From: JBASEY01 sp049652745
GTDB taxonomy: Bacteria > CSSED10-310
Direction: 5' to 3'
Assembly (NCBI GenBank): GCA_049652745.1
Contig: JBASEY010000035.1
Coordinates: forward strand, 1-33,543
Length of the DNA stretch: 33,543 bases
The translations under genes and the position numbers were made by a program. Below are positions 8,613 through 17,176 of the stretch, one piece after another; position 1 is the first letter of the stretch, and the number at the start of each line of letters is the position of its first letter. Under the pieces are notes generated by a model. It did no database searches, was not told where the DNA came from, and was given only the letters and a program-made list of their open reading frames with translations.

Positions 8613-10637
8613 TCAGCGTGAGACATGACCGATCAAATTGATCACTTCGCCTGGATCTTGAATCAAGTGATAAAGCTCTTCAGCACCGTCGGTATCATTT
8701 TTAATATATTTCCATGGCCCATAAACCACGGCATGTTTTTTGAATTTTGCATCCGGAACCACCATTTCAACCGGCCCGAAATTTGTCGGATCGTTTCGTT
8801 GTATCAACGGCAACAAGCTGATCCCATCCATCGATCCTCTTTGCCGCCGATGTAATACATCCAAAATTGTTGGCGCTATATGCACCGCTCCGACTGGAAA
8901 AGAAATTTTGCGACCTGAAATACCCGGCAAATGGATCAGAAGAGGTATATGCACCGACTCATCATATAAATACCTTCCGTGCCAATGATTTCCATGCTCA
9001 CCAAAAGCCTCACCATGATCCGCCGTTATGACAATCACTGTCTTTTCCATCATTCCTTCGTCGTGCAGATAGCGAAACAATCGGCCGAGATGCAGATCGG
9101 TAAATGCGATCTCTCCGTCATATTCTCGAAAAAGCGAACCGTCAAAACGGGATGTTTCGGAATTGACGACGTAATCGGCATGTGGATCCAACAGGTGTGA
9201 GGCGATAAAAAACTGCCGTCCGTTAAAACGCTTAATCAGCTCAATAACCCGATCGACTATCTGCTTCGATGTCGTCCTGCCCCAAACATCTTCGCGACTT
9301 CCCGGCAGTAATTCCAAAAACTCAAATCCTTCCCGAAACGCGCCGCCCTCCAAGACATAATCATACCCGACATAACCCGTTATCAGGCCGCTTTCAGCAA
9401 GGATTTCAGCCAGCATGGGATCGACACGATCCTTAAAATTCCAGGGGAATTTGCCGGAAAAAATAGAATTCAAAGAAAAAATACTGTCTCCACCCTGAGC
9501 ATAACAGCGCTCAAACAACACGGAATTCACTGCAAGTCGGTCAATGAAAGGTGTCGTCTGATAAGCGTAACCGTAACATGACATGTGATCGGCTCTCAAC
9601 GCATCGATCGTCAATAACAAAATATTCCAATCGATTGATTCCGTGAAAATACGGTCATTCTCTTCCAAGACAAATTGTTCAGGTTGGTATTCCGCCTGAG
9701 CCCAGAATTCAAAATCAAAGTCTTCCGGCAGTACAGGTCGGTCAAAACCTCTTTTATATTCCGAAGCCGGCACACCATTGAAAACATACAAATTTAAACG
9801 CTTGGACAAGGCTATTTTATTAAAAAATCGCAACAAACAAGGAGTTATAATGCCATGCTGACCGATCGGAGTGAAAAGGTGCTGCAAGGATGAAACCGCC
9901 AGTAACGGGGTAAATACAAGAATTACCGAAAGAATCAATGTAATCCCCTTGGTCAATCGAGTTGGATTCCATTTGATGGCGATCCCCAGAGCCGACGCCA
10001 ACCATGCAATCGCTATAACCCAAGCTCGAATATTCACGACCTGCGCTACCCAATTTCTGTTTATCCAAACTGCAATTCCGATTATATACCCGGGAATAAG
10101 CCATGGATCGGTTATCCCCAAAAATACTCTTCTCAGCGCACCTTGCCGTCTTCCAACTTTTTTGAGATTTCCGGCGCTCCGGCGGAAAACCCGCCGACCC
10201 AATAATGCCGTAAGCCAATATATTGAGCCGAGAATGATAAACAACGACCATGCAATCATCGTTCTGTCAACAAAAGTGTGATAAAAAAACCAAGCCACTC
10301 CCACCGTCAGTCCGGTCAGAAACAGGCCTGTCAACAGGAGCAGTCCTCTTACATATCGACGTGAATAGCCGATAAGATCTTTGTGCTTGTTCAAACGGTG
10401 TATGGATTGAAACATCCAGTTGCATACCTTGAAAACAGCGGCAGCTAAAAATCCGTACGCTGCGTATGCTCCCATTACCAATAACGCTATAAAGACAGTG
10501 TCAGTAAATGAAACCACTATTCCTTGTGGTAATCGCCGACAAACATGGCAAATTTCGAATACGCAAAAGGGAATAGATGCTACGATCAGCCCTGTTCCTA
10601 TTTTACCGAATGTCCCAGTTTCGAATTTTCGTTTCAC
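8613..10637 (-). CDS. Membrane-anchored sulfatase-like/phosphoglycerol-transferase-like enzyme
   Basis: 674 residues; a GTG start at 10637 is the best available because the preceding in-frame region is closed. About seven hydrophobic segments fill residues ~10-270. An extracytoplasmic alkaline-phosphatase-superfamily domain follows: metal-binding 'LLLTIDALRADH' (Asp345), the nucleophile region 'GGDSIFSLNSIFSG' and 'ITADHGEAFGEH' (Asp540, His541). The position taken by Cys/Ser in the C/S-x-P-S-R sulfatase signature is Ser385, but the Pro and Arg are absent, so formylglycine maturation is unlikely. The layout resembles LtaS/OpgB/EptA-type enzymes that move phospho-groups on envelope glycans; sulfatase activity is the less likely reading. 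It is divergent from a flippase gene, which supports an envelope polysaccharide role. Substrate unknown. Confidence 0.85.
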   Translation of the reverse strand: MKRKFETGTFGKIGTGLIVASIPFCVFEICHVCRRLPQGIVVSFTDTVFIALLVMGAYAAYGFLAAAVFKVCNWMFQSIHRLNKHKDLIGYSRRYVRGLLLLTGLFLTGLTVGVAWFFYHTFVDRTMIAWSLFIILGSIYWLTALLGRRVFRRSAGNLKKVGRRQGALRRVFLGITDPWLIPGYIIGIAVWINRNWVAQVVNIRAWVIAIAWLASALGIAIKWNPTRLTKGITLILSVILVFTPLLAVSSLQHLFTPIGQHGIITPCLLRFFNKIALSKRLNLYVFNGVPASEYKRGFDRPVLPEDFDFEFWAQAEYQPEQFVLEENDRIFTESIDWNILLLTIDALRADHMSCYGYAYQTTPFIDRLAVNSVLFERCYAQGGDSIFSLNSIFSGKFPWNFKDRVDPMLAEILAESGLITGYVGYDYVLEGGAFREGFEFLELLPGSREDVWGRTTSKQIVDRVIELIKRFNGRQFFIASHLLDPHADYVVNSETSRFDGSLFREYDGEIAFTDLHLGRLFRYLHDEGMMEKTVIVITADHGEAFGEHGNHWHGRYLYDESVHIPLLIHLPGISGRKISFPVGAVHIAPTILDVLHRRQRGSMDGISLLPLIQRNDPTNFGPVEMVVPDAKFKKHAVVYGPWKYIKNDTDGAEELYHLIQDPGEVINLIGHVSR

Positions 10638-10875
10638 CGTTTCAATCCATTTCCCGATAGATCGATAAAACCGTAAGTCAGTTTAGCACATTTCGTTGTT
10701 TGGAAGACAAACCCGTGTTTTTTTATTCGTTTTTGCTTCTGCTGCGCTTTTAACCTCGGTTTTTAAACGCTTATTTCATATTATACGTTCGATTCTAGTT
10801 TTTTCATGAAAGTCGGACTATACTCGCCGAAGCCCTAAGTTGCCACCAATTCGTAACTATTTTTGAGGACATCAC

Positions 10876-12330
10876 ATGCAGCAGTCACAAGCATCTAAAA
10901 TCACTATCGGGTATATCGCCATCAGCGCTGCCAAGTTTGTATTTATGCTGTCGGGATTCGCCATCTATTTTGCGCTTCCCCGATTGCTCTCCCCCGCCGA
11001 CTTCGGCAACTATGGTGTCACGATCGGTTTTTTGAGTATTTTCAACATGATGCTGGTGATCGGGGCGATACAGACGGTATCCAAATTTGTTTCCGAGCAG
11101 CCTGAACAGAAAAGACCGATCATGGCCACAGCCTTTCGCAGCCAAGCTCTTCTGGGCGGCGGTATATCTTTATTACTTTTACTGAGCGCTCCTTATTTAG
11201 CCAAAATATTCAAAGACCCTTCTTTGACTTCGCCTTTCCGTATCGGCGCCGGCATTCCATTTTTTTATGCGTTTTACGCCACGGTCATCGGCCTGTTGAA
11301 CGGTCAAAAGCGCTATCAAGCTCAGGCGATGATGGACATGGCGACGGCTGTCATCAAGACCGTCTGCATTATCAGCCTGGCTTATGTGACCCGACGCGTG
11401 GAAGGCGCCGTGGCCGCTTTTTTCTTAACATCAATTCTCATCGCGTCGATGGCGCTTGTGCTTTACCGCAACCGTCACCCGAACCATCCGTCGGAAGCGC
11501 CTAAATTTCCGCTCAAAACCCTGTTGAATTTTCAGTTTTCAATCATGTTGCTGACCTTGATGGGGCATGTTTTATTGACTCAGGATTTGTTTCTAATCAA
11601 ATATTATTCAGGCCGGTTTTGCACACCGGACTCGGCAGGCTTTTATACTTCGGCTCAAACCCTTTCACGCATTCCCCAGGTATTGGTCATTGCGCTCAAC
11701 TTGGTGATGTTTCCCGTGATATCGAGTTCGACATACCGAAATGACGGCAACACCAGCCGACGCGCCGTCGAAGCCGCTTTTCGTTTTCCTCTGATAGCTA
11801 TCGCGCCCCTCGCTGTTTTTTTATCGGCTTTTTCAACCGAATGCCTGGCTCTGGTCTTCCCCGCTCCCTATAGCGCTGCAGCGCCGGCGCTGCAAATCCT
11901 GGCACCTGCGGTTTTCATACTGGCCCTGCTCCAGCTCGGCACCACCGTCATAACGGGTGGCGGCCGCCCATGGTTATCCATCCGGATCTCTCTTGTCGGC
12001 ATCCTATTTCAAGCATCGGCGTGCCTGTTATTGACGCCCGCTTTCGGACTGCGCGGCGCCGCTTGGGGATCAGGCATCGGCTGGGCAGTGGGACTTCTAT
12101 TCTGCGGCAATATCATCTTTCACCATTTCAAAACACGAGGCCCGCTGCTGACTCTTTTACGCGCTGTACCGGCAGGAGCCTTGACATGGTTTTCGACGCA
12201 CTATTTACCTTTCTCAGGAATTCCAAGACTGATAAGTGGACTCATTTTTACCACCCTTGTCTATTGGGGGTTACTATTGGTAATGGGAGAGAGAGGATTC
12301 AGAATCAGATCCCAACCTGATCAGCTTTAG
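10876..12330 (+). CDS. Oligosaccharide flippase (Wzx/polysaccharide biosynthesis protein family)
   Basis: 484 residues from ATG 10876 with GAGG about 9 bases upstream. It is hydrophobic throughout, with about 12-14 membrane segments. The N-terminal pattern 'FALPRLLSPADFGNYGVTIGF' is typical of the MOP-superfamily PST/Wzx flippases, and the length is usual for them. Such proteins flip lipid-linked glycan units across the inner membrane. Its neighbours are a sulfatase-like envelope enzyme on one side and a glycosyltransferase/methyltransferase operon on the other, which fits. The 240-bp gap to the divergent gene at 10637 should contain both promoters, though none is clear-cut. It is followed by a small terminator. 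Confidence 0.88.
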   Translation: MQQSQASKITIGYIAISAAKFVFMLSGFAIYFALPRLLSPADFGNYGVTIGFLSIFNMMLVIGAIQTVSKFVSEQPEQKRPIMATAFRSQALLGGGISLLLLLSAPYLAKIFKDPSLTSPFRIGAGIPFFYAFYATVIGLLNGQKRYQAQAMMDMATAVIKTVCIISLAYVTRRVEGAVAAFFLTSILIASMALVLYRNRHPNHPSEAPKFPLKTLLNFQFSIMLLTLMGHVLLTQDLFLIKYYSGRFCTPDSAGFYTSAQTLSRIPQVLVIALNLVMFPVISSSTYRNDGNTSRRAVEAAFRFPLIAIAPLAVFLSAFSTECLALVFPAPYSAAAPALQILAPAVFILALLQLGTTVITGGGRPWLSIRISLVGILFQASACLLLTPAFGLRGAAWGSGIGWAVGLLFCGNIIFHHFKTRGPLLTLLRAVPAGALTWFSTHYLPFSGIPRLISGLIFTTLVYWGLLLVMGERGFRIRSQPDQL

Positions 12331-12339
12331 GTCGGCAGA

Positions 12340-12360
12340 CTGCCTGTGCGGCAGCTTTTT
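12340..12360 (+). terminator. Probable terminator of the flippase gene
   Basis: A 5-bp G+C stem (CTGCC/GGCAG, loop TGTGC) followed by CTTTTT, ten bases after the TAG of the flippase. It is short but correctly placed between two convergent genes. Confidence 0.5.
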
Positions 12361-12396
12361 GAGCACATTCGACGCAACTATCACTGTAAGATGGAT

Positions 12397-13206
12397 CTAC
12401 TCAATTTTTCGCAGAACCAAAATTAGAAAACCGGCAAAAATCTTCAGCACAGACCGTGAGGCTAAGCGTTCCAGATGAGTCAGAACAGAGTCGATACCGG
12501 GGATATCCATCATCCTTCCTGCAGGAGTCACGATTCGGAGGCCATAATAGGTTTGATACTCGAGTCCGGGTGCGATAACGAGCTGAAATGAACGGATCGT
12601 GTCGTAGCGGGTGAACAATTTGTCATGTGTTTTATCATTGAAATCTTGATCTTTAAATGATGTTCCCAACCGATCGGCTTGAAAATGAAAATCCCTTTCT
12701 TTCTTGGTTGCTGGAAATTTCAGAGTTTGTTTTGCTTGCTCAAATAGACGGATCAGCGTTTTTGCTCCGGTGCGGAGACTTATTGGATTATAGATTTCCA
12801 CCAAAACAACACCTCCCGGCCGGACCACCCTGCTCAATTCCGCCAAAGCCGCTTCAGGATTGCGAAGATGAGGAAAAACCCGCATGGAGAAAACGCCGTC
12901 GAATGTATTCGATGCAAACGGCAGATGTTCGAGAGATCCCTGAACGCCTGAAAGCCGACTCATAGAGCTAAAATTTTTCAGCATGGACAATGAAATATCC
13001 ACCCCTGTCACCGATCTTTTTCCGTTGGCGCTGGTCAGACGCGTCGCCAGATGGCCGCTTCCGCATCCGGCATCCAGAATTTTGCCTTCCGGAAGAGTCG
13101 CCTTCAATATCTCTTCGGTCATTTCGTTAAGAAATCGATGATATCCTATGGTCTCACGCTCAGCGTATTTTTTTGAAATGCGATCATAATACTCACGATT
13201 ATCCAT
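12397..13206 (-). CDS. Class I SAM-dependent methyltransferase
   Basis: 269 residues from ATG 13206. SAM-binding motif I is 'ILDAGCGSG' (residues 43-51), followed by the acidic 'VTGVDIS' at the end of strand 2 and 'GVFSMRVFPHLRNPEAALAELSRVVRPGGVVLVEI', the Methyltransf_11/UbiE-like pattern. The substrate cannot be read from sequence. It is the last gene of a minus-strand operon after a glycosyltransferase (46-bp gap), so a glycan, lipid-linked sugar or quinone substrate is possible. Confidence 0.88.
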   Translation of the reverse strand: MDNREYYDRISKKYAERETIGYHRFLNEMTEEILKATLPEGKILDAGCGSGHLATRLTSANGKRSVTGVDISLSMLKNFSSMSRLSGVQGSLEHLPFASNTFDGVFSMRVFPHLRNPEAALAELSRVVRPGGVVLVEIYNPISLRTGAKTLIRLFEQAKQTLKFPATKKERDFHFQADRLGTSFKDQDFNDKTHDKLFTRYDTIRSFQLVIAPGLEYQTYYGLRIVTPAGRMMDIPGIDSVLTHLERLASRSVLKIFAGFLILVLRKIE

Positions 13207-13220
13207 CTATAACCCCATCA

Positions 13221-13257
13221 TTAAGAAGATCCATCAACTTTAAGAAGATCCATCAAC
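13221..13257. repeat. Tandem duplication of 18 bp
   Basis: ttaagaagatccatcaac occurs at 13221-13238 and again at 13240-13257, separated by one T. The second copy overlaps the stop codon and the last codon of the glycosyltransferase gene. It looks like a recent slippage duplication in the operon spacer. Confidence 0.8.
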
Positions 13258-14386
13258 CATGATAAATTTTTTCGTAAGCTTCGGCCATTTTTTCTGCGCT
13301 GAAATGCTTTTTCACGACTTGAGCACCTTGCATGCCCACTTCGTGACGCTTTTCAGGAGAGGTAATCAATTGGTCGATCGCCTCAGTAAAACCGTCCGGC
13401 CGATCAGGATCAGCCCCCAAGACACCTCCAAAGTCGGCTAATTCCTGCAAGGAGCCGAAAGACGAGACAACGGCAGGTTTTCCCAACGCCGTCGCCTCCA
13501 GCAGGGCAAGTGGAAAATCCATTTTTCCGTATAATGATTTGACGGGAAACACAATGATATCCCCTGCCGTGAACAGGCGGTTCAGATCGGCGATATCGTC
13601 TCGAAACACTACCCTATCACCTCCCAACCTAATGATTTCGTCACGACATGGTTTATCCAGAGAGTGTTTAGTGCGGCAGGTAATCACCAGGCGAACCTGT
13701 GGAAACCGCGCCCGCCAAGCCGGCAAAGCTGCTCGCCAGAACGGCATAGCTTCGCCAAAATACAGATCGCCGGGATAAATCAGGTACACTGAACCAGCTT
13801 CAAAACCTTCTGCTTCACGAGCCGCTTCGATATCTGTCCGAGTGGGCATTTCAGGCAGCGGGATACCAGGGTAGATACGTGTCACCGGCTTGTCCAAAAC
13901 GGATTCAATAATACGGCGAGTGTGATCAGATAGAGCGATCACCTCGGTATTTCGAATGAAAAGCGATGATGCTTTTCGCTTCTGTTTGAGATTCGGGCAA
14001 GACGTTACGGTATGAATCAGGCGTGTGTTTTTTTGCCGCCAAAGCAACAAAGAAACAGTGAGTGACGTCAGGGTGTTTGGAGTATAGAAAAAATGAAATA
14101 TCTGCTTGTTCTTTCCTCGTTTAGTTACATGCAGTCGAGATAACAAATATGCAAACAGCCGTGACTTGTTCAAGAACCCAAGATGAAGACTGTTTGAAGA
14201 ATGATAGATTCCGTCAACGATAACCCGATCGGAATTCGGGAGAATTTCATTTTCTTTATTTGTATCGGTCAGGATATGGAAAGCCGTCCTGGAACTGTAT
14301 TCAACCAGATATTTAGGTAAATTAACCGCGCTGTCGTTCCACGGAGGCGACAGCGGCTTGGTGACAAGATGAACAGCCGTACTCAA
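13253..14386 (-). CDS. Glycosyltransferase, GT-B fold (group 1/family 4 type)
   Basis: 377 residues with a probable TTG start at 14386, five bases after the stop of the upstream gene; the exact start is uncertain because no strong Shine-Dalgarno is visible. The C-terminal half has the nucleotide-sugar site: 'YPGDLYFGEAM', then 'LFTAGDIIVFPVKSLYGKMDFPLALLEATALGKPAVVSSFGSLQELAD', where the usual EX7E is replaced by DFPLALLEA. The N-terminal domain is less conserved. It transfers a sugar from a nucleotide donor to an unknown glycan acceptor in the cytoplasm. It sits mid-operon between an exported protein and a methyltransferase. Confidence 0.85.
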   Translation of the reverse strand: MSTAVHLVTKPLSPPWNDSAVNLPKYLVEYSSRTAFHILTDTNKENEILPNSDRVIVDGIYHSSNSLHLGFLNKSRLFAYLLSRLHVTKRGKNKQIFHFFYTPNTLTSLTVSLLLWRQKNTRLIHTVTSCPNLKQKRKASSLFIRNTEVIALSDHTRRIIESVLDKPVTRIYPGIPLPEMPTRTDIEAAREAEGFEAGSVYLIYPGDLYFGEAMPFWRAALPAWRARFPQVRLVITCRTKHSLDKPCRDEIIRLGGDRVVFRDDIADLNRLFTAGDIIVFPVKSLYGKMDFPLALLEATALGKPAVVSSFGSLQELADFGGVLGADPDRPDGFTEAIDQLITSPEKRHEVGMQGAQVVKKHFSAEKMAEAYEKIYHG

Positions 14387-14391
14387 ATGAA

Positions 14392-15186
14392 TCAGGGATC
14401 CAATCTCGTATCTTCTTCTAAATCCGTGCTGACGAATTTGACAAGTTTTTTATTCGATTTCATAACCCACAGTTTTGCCGTAGCCACTTTTTCTTTATCT
14501 GCAGCTTCCATAGTAAAAGGCTGTTTGGGCGCAGTCATGTCAAGAGTATATGCCGCAACCTTTTCCCCACCGAAATCGATCGTGTCTTCCCCGGTGACCT
14601 GCAATCTAAGTTTTCCGGATCGCCGCTCTTGGGTAAAAGGGTTCAATAGGAAGAACGGATGGACTTTATCATATCCAGGCTCTAATGGTTCAAGCGACAG
14701 ACGCAAGGCAAGAGTCGACATGCCATCCATCAATATCCACGAATCCTCGGTAACATTTTTGAATTTATAACCTGCCCGGTCAACTTGGTTCCCTTCCATC
14801 ATGACCTGAGTCGTAGTGGTTATTTCATTGTTTTTAAATGTAGAAGTCATCCTAACAAACGTAGATAATTCCGCTTTGGACTGCATGGTTCCTGAACTGC
14901 CTAAAAACTTACCTTTGTCGTCCAGGTCGAAAGTGATTTTGAGAGTATCTTCATTCATGCTGATATCAATTTCAACCGAGTGTTCACTATGGCCTTTTTT
15001 TTGCTTGATTTTCTTTATCTCGCTCCGTTCAGAAAAAGATTCTTCCCCTTCAACCGCACTTCGATACGTGAAAACTTCCCCTTTTTTCCATGGAAACGCG
15101 CTTTCCGGATCAGCGGCTTTACATGGCGTGATTATCTGAAACAAAATACCTAACAACACCAAACTTATTGTCTTGTCAAATTTCAT
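14392..15186 (-). CDS. Exported DUF3108-like protein
   Basis: 264 residues from ATG 15186 behind AAGGAGAGAG. Signal peptide ~1-24 (cleavage near CKA). The mature protein starts 'FPWKKGEVFTYRSAVEGEESF' and is all-beta by appearance, with 'WILMDGMSTLALRLSLEPLEPGYDKV' in the middle, which resembles the periplasmic DUF3108 family. Function unknown; such proteins are often found near envelope-glycan genes. It is the first gene of the minus-strand operon leading to the glycosyltransferase (5 bases between stop and start) and is divergent from the selenoprotein peroxiredoxin. Confidence 0.7.
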   Translation of the reverse strand: MKFDKTISLVLLGILFQIITPCKAADPESAFPWKKGEVFTYRSAVEGEESFSERSEIKKIKQKKGHSEHSVEIDISMNEDTLKITFDLDDKGKFLGSSGTMQSKAELSTFVRMTSTFKNNEITTTTQVMMEGNQVDRAGYKFKNVTEDSWILMDGMSTLALRLSLEPLEPGYDKVHPFFLLNPFTQERRSGKLRLQVTGEDTIDFGGEKVAAYTLDMTAPKQPFTMEAADKEKVATAKLWVMKSNKKLVKFVSTDLEEDTRLDP

Positions 15187-15294
15187 CTCATTTCTCTCTC
15201 CTTTTCGGATTTGGCACCGGTGATTATCAACACGGTTTAAATCAGCGTACGCCTGTCAAATTGAAATTTCAATCAAATAATTTAAGATCGCTGG

Positions 15295-15323
15295 TTGCTA
15301 TGAACGACAAATATCTGTATGAT
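15295..15323 (+). promoter_or_regulatory. Sigma70-like promoter of the peroxiredoxin gene
   Basis: TTGCTA (15295-15300), a 17-base spacer, then TATGAT (15318-15323). It would give a leader of about 60 bases before the ATG at 15391. No recognisable peroxide-regulator site is visible. Confidence 0.5.
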
Positions 15324-15390
15324 TTTTGGATAATGTGGCCGTTCAGGCTATCTATCGTATTCATGTCAACTCATCATCAAGGAGGTAAGG

Positions 15391-16125
15391 ATGGCGGAAA
15401 AGAAAAAAGCAGAAAAGCCGAAGGTCGGATGCACCCGACCGGGTGGTCAGGTTTTAGACCGGAAAGAAGTGAAAAAAGAACAATTGCAAGAAGAAATCGT
15501 CAAGGAGGTTAGTGGGATGATTAAAGTTGGAAAACCGGCGCCGGATTTTGTCGCGCCTGCCTACCATAAGGGCGAATTCACATCGGTAAAACTTTCTGAC
15601 TACCGTGGAAAATGGGTGGTCTTATGTCTCTATCCAGGTGATTTCACCTTTGTCTGAGCGACTGAAATATCGGCGGTCGCCGATCATCATGGAGAATTCA
15701 AAAAGCTCGGTGTCGAACTTCTTTCGATGAGCGTTGACAGCGTATTCGTACATAAAATGTGGAATGACAATGAATTATCCAAAATGGTAAAGGGAGGCAT
15801 TCCTTTTCCGATGCTGTCGGATCCGGGCGGCAAGATCGGAACCATTTATGGCGTATACGACGATGTGGCCGGCGTCGAGAATCGTGGTCGATTCATCATC
15901 GATCCAGACGGCGTCGTTCAGGCTTACGAAGTGTTGACACCTCCAGTCGGCCGCAACGTTTCCGAGACGATCCGTCAGATACAGGCCTATCAATTGGTGC
16001 GAAAAACCAAGGGTGCGGAAGTGACTCCTTCGGGATGGAGACCCGGCAAACTGACGTTGAAACCGGGACCCGACCTTGTGGGCAAAGTCTGGGAAGTCTG
16101 GAACCCCAAAATGGAGAGAGAGTAG
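15391..16125 (+). CDS. prxU: Selenocysteine-containing peroxiredoxin (AhpC/TSA family), TGA read through at codon 89
   Basis: 244 residues if TGA 15655-15657 is read as selenocysteine. It reduces peroxides with a peroxidatic Sec. The AhpC/TSA pattern P-x3-T-x2-C appears as 'YPGDFTFV' (Pro82, Thr86) followed by the TGA (U89) and 'ATEISAVAD'. The conserved frame continues to TAG at 16125 with 'SVDSVFVHKMW', 'PFPMLSDPGGKI', 'RGRFIIDPDG' and 'PSGWRPGK'. A SECIS-like hairpin follows the TGA. The resolving Cys expected in 'VCPxxWxPG' is Thr212. The other cysteines are Cys14 and Cys79. The start is ambiguous: ATG 15391 (AAGGAGG) gives a charged 42-residue extension, while Met43 at 15517 also has AAGGAGG 8 bases upstream and would give a family-typical 202 residues. 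A standard gene caller would split this gene or call it a pseudogene. Selenium insertion genes are not in the window. Confidence 0.88.
15655..15684 (+). promoter_or_regulatory. Bacterial SECIS element (UGA plus hairpin)
   Basis: After the TGA, a perfect 6-bp stem ATCGGC (15669-15674) / GCCGAT (15679-15684) is capped by the tetraloop GGTC. The loop begins 17 bases after the TGA, inside the 16-37 range known for bacterial SECIS. It opens with G, and GGUC matches the apical bases of the E. coli fdhF SECIS recognised by SelB. The hairpin is also coding sequence for residues 93-98. Confidence 0.8.
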
Positions 16126-16206
16126 TTTTTTAAGGGCCAACCCTTTATATTCCTGATGAAAGAGTGGGCTGGGACAGTTCACTTAGAACATATTTAGGTA
16201 CGTCGT

Positions 16207-16236
16207 GAGAGTGGTTTGCGAACCGCTCTCTTTTTT
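16207..16236 (+). terminator. Rho-independent terminator of the peroxiredoxin gene
   Basis: A 10-bp stem (GAGAGTGGTT / AACCGCTCTC with one G-T pair, loop TGCG, 16207-16230) followed by six Ts. It lies 80 bases after the TAG. The stop-to-terminator layout supports reading the downstream half as a living gene rather than debris. Confidence 0.88.
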
Positions 16237-16263
16237 ATTGATACGCTTTTCTTAAGTTTTTCT

Positions 16264-17124
16264 TTAATTGATCATCAAAACAGGGATACCGGACCGCCGG
16301 GCAACGTTATGGCTGACGCTGCCCATGAAAATTTCGCTGACGAATCCACGACCGCGGCTGCCCATGATGACAAGCGAGGTATCGGACTCTTTGATTTCCC
16401 GTAGAATTTCACTTGCCACATGCCCCAACACCACTCTGGTTTCAATTTCCGGACCAATGCCGATTTGTGATTTCATCTGGTTCAATCGTTCTCGATCAGT
16501 CGCGTCGAACTCGTTCAGGCGATGGGACAGATGAGGTTCGATCCGGATTTTGTCCTGCACATGGAACAGAGTGATTTTTTTCAGTTTGGGCGATGTAATT
16601 TTTTTCAGATGATCCAGAGCTCTATCCGAATAATCGGAAAAATCAGTTGGAAAAAGAACATGTTCAAGAATGTTGTCGGCGTGCACCCAGGCCTCGAATT
16701 GCTCCCCTTCGGTTCCTTTCCGCACCGGTATCAGAAGGACCGGCCGGGAGGCATGGTGAAGCACCGCCGCCGCAACGCCGCCCAGCAAAAATGAGCCCAT
16801 CAGCGACTGACCCTGGGATCCGACGACTATCAGATCACAATCACGTTCGCCCGCCAAACGGTTGATCTCGGTCTTGGCATATCCCGGCGTGATTTCCGTC
16901 GTTACCTCGAAGCCGATCGATAAAAGAAGTTCTTCTTGTTTCGCCATGTTGCCTTCAAGGTGTTCCCTGATGGCATCGATGGCTGGAAAGGTGATTTCAG
17001 TCAAATTTAAACATTGCATCAGCAGACATTCCCGCACTCCCAGGTCCAATAGGCATTTTGACGCACGGACAACAGCGAAGGACGCTGCCGACAAATCGGT
17101 GGCAATCAACGCTTTCCTGAACAT
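16264..17124 (-). CDS. Universal stress protein, tandem UspA domains
   Basis: 286 residues from ATG 17124 with AAGGAGG 6-7 bases upstream. It carries two UspA domains (about 1-138 and 150-286), each starting with the hydrophobic strand and Asp ('ALIATDLS', 'VLFPTDFSD'). The nucleotide-binding motif G-x2-G-x9-G-S/T is complete in domain 2 ('GSRGRGFVSEIFMGS') but ends G-G in domain 1, so ATP binding may be confined to domain 2. A cytoplasmic stress-response protein, convergent with the peroxiredoxin, and with its own extended -10 promoter. Confidence 0.93.
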   Translation of the reverse strand: MFRKALIATDLSAASFAVVRASKCLLDLGVRECLLMQCLNLTEITFPAIDAIREHLEGNMAKQEELLLSIGFEVTTEITPGYAKTEINRLAGERDCDLIVVGSQGQSLMGSFLLGGVAAAVLHHASRPVLLIPVRKGTEGEQFEAWVHADNILEHVLFPTDFSDYSDRALDHLKKITSPKLKKITLFHVQDKIRIEPHLSHRLNEFDATDRERLNQMKSQIGIGPEIETRVVLGHVASEILREIKESDTSLVIMGSRGRGFVSEIFMGSVSHNVARRSGIPVLMIN

Positions 17125-17167
17125 GACATCCTCCTTTCAGAAAGGTTAAGATTCGGTTTCTAGAAAA

Positions 17168-17176
17168 ATTATAACA
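17168..17176 (-). promoter_or_regulatory. Extended -10 promoter of the universal stress gene
   Basis: The minus strand reads TGTTATAAT, a perfect TATAAT with the TGn extension, about 45 bases upstream of the ATG at 17124. No -35 close to consensus is seen at 16-18 bases. Confidence 0.6.

Noticed and set aside
15391..15657. An 88-codon stand-alone gene and a separate 132-codon gene at 15727
   Set aside because: Both are in the same frame, join into one peroxiredoxin through the TGA at the active-site position, and the second has no Shine-Dalgarno.
15655..15657. Nonsense mutation making the peroxiredoxin a pseudogene
   Set aside because: Chance placement on the single catalytic codon together with a rule-conforming SECIS hairpin is unlikely, and the downstream frame is intact.
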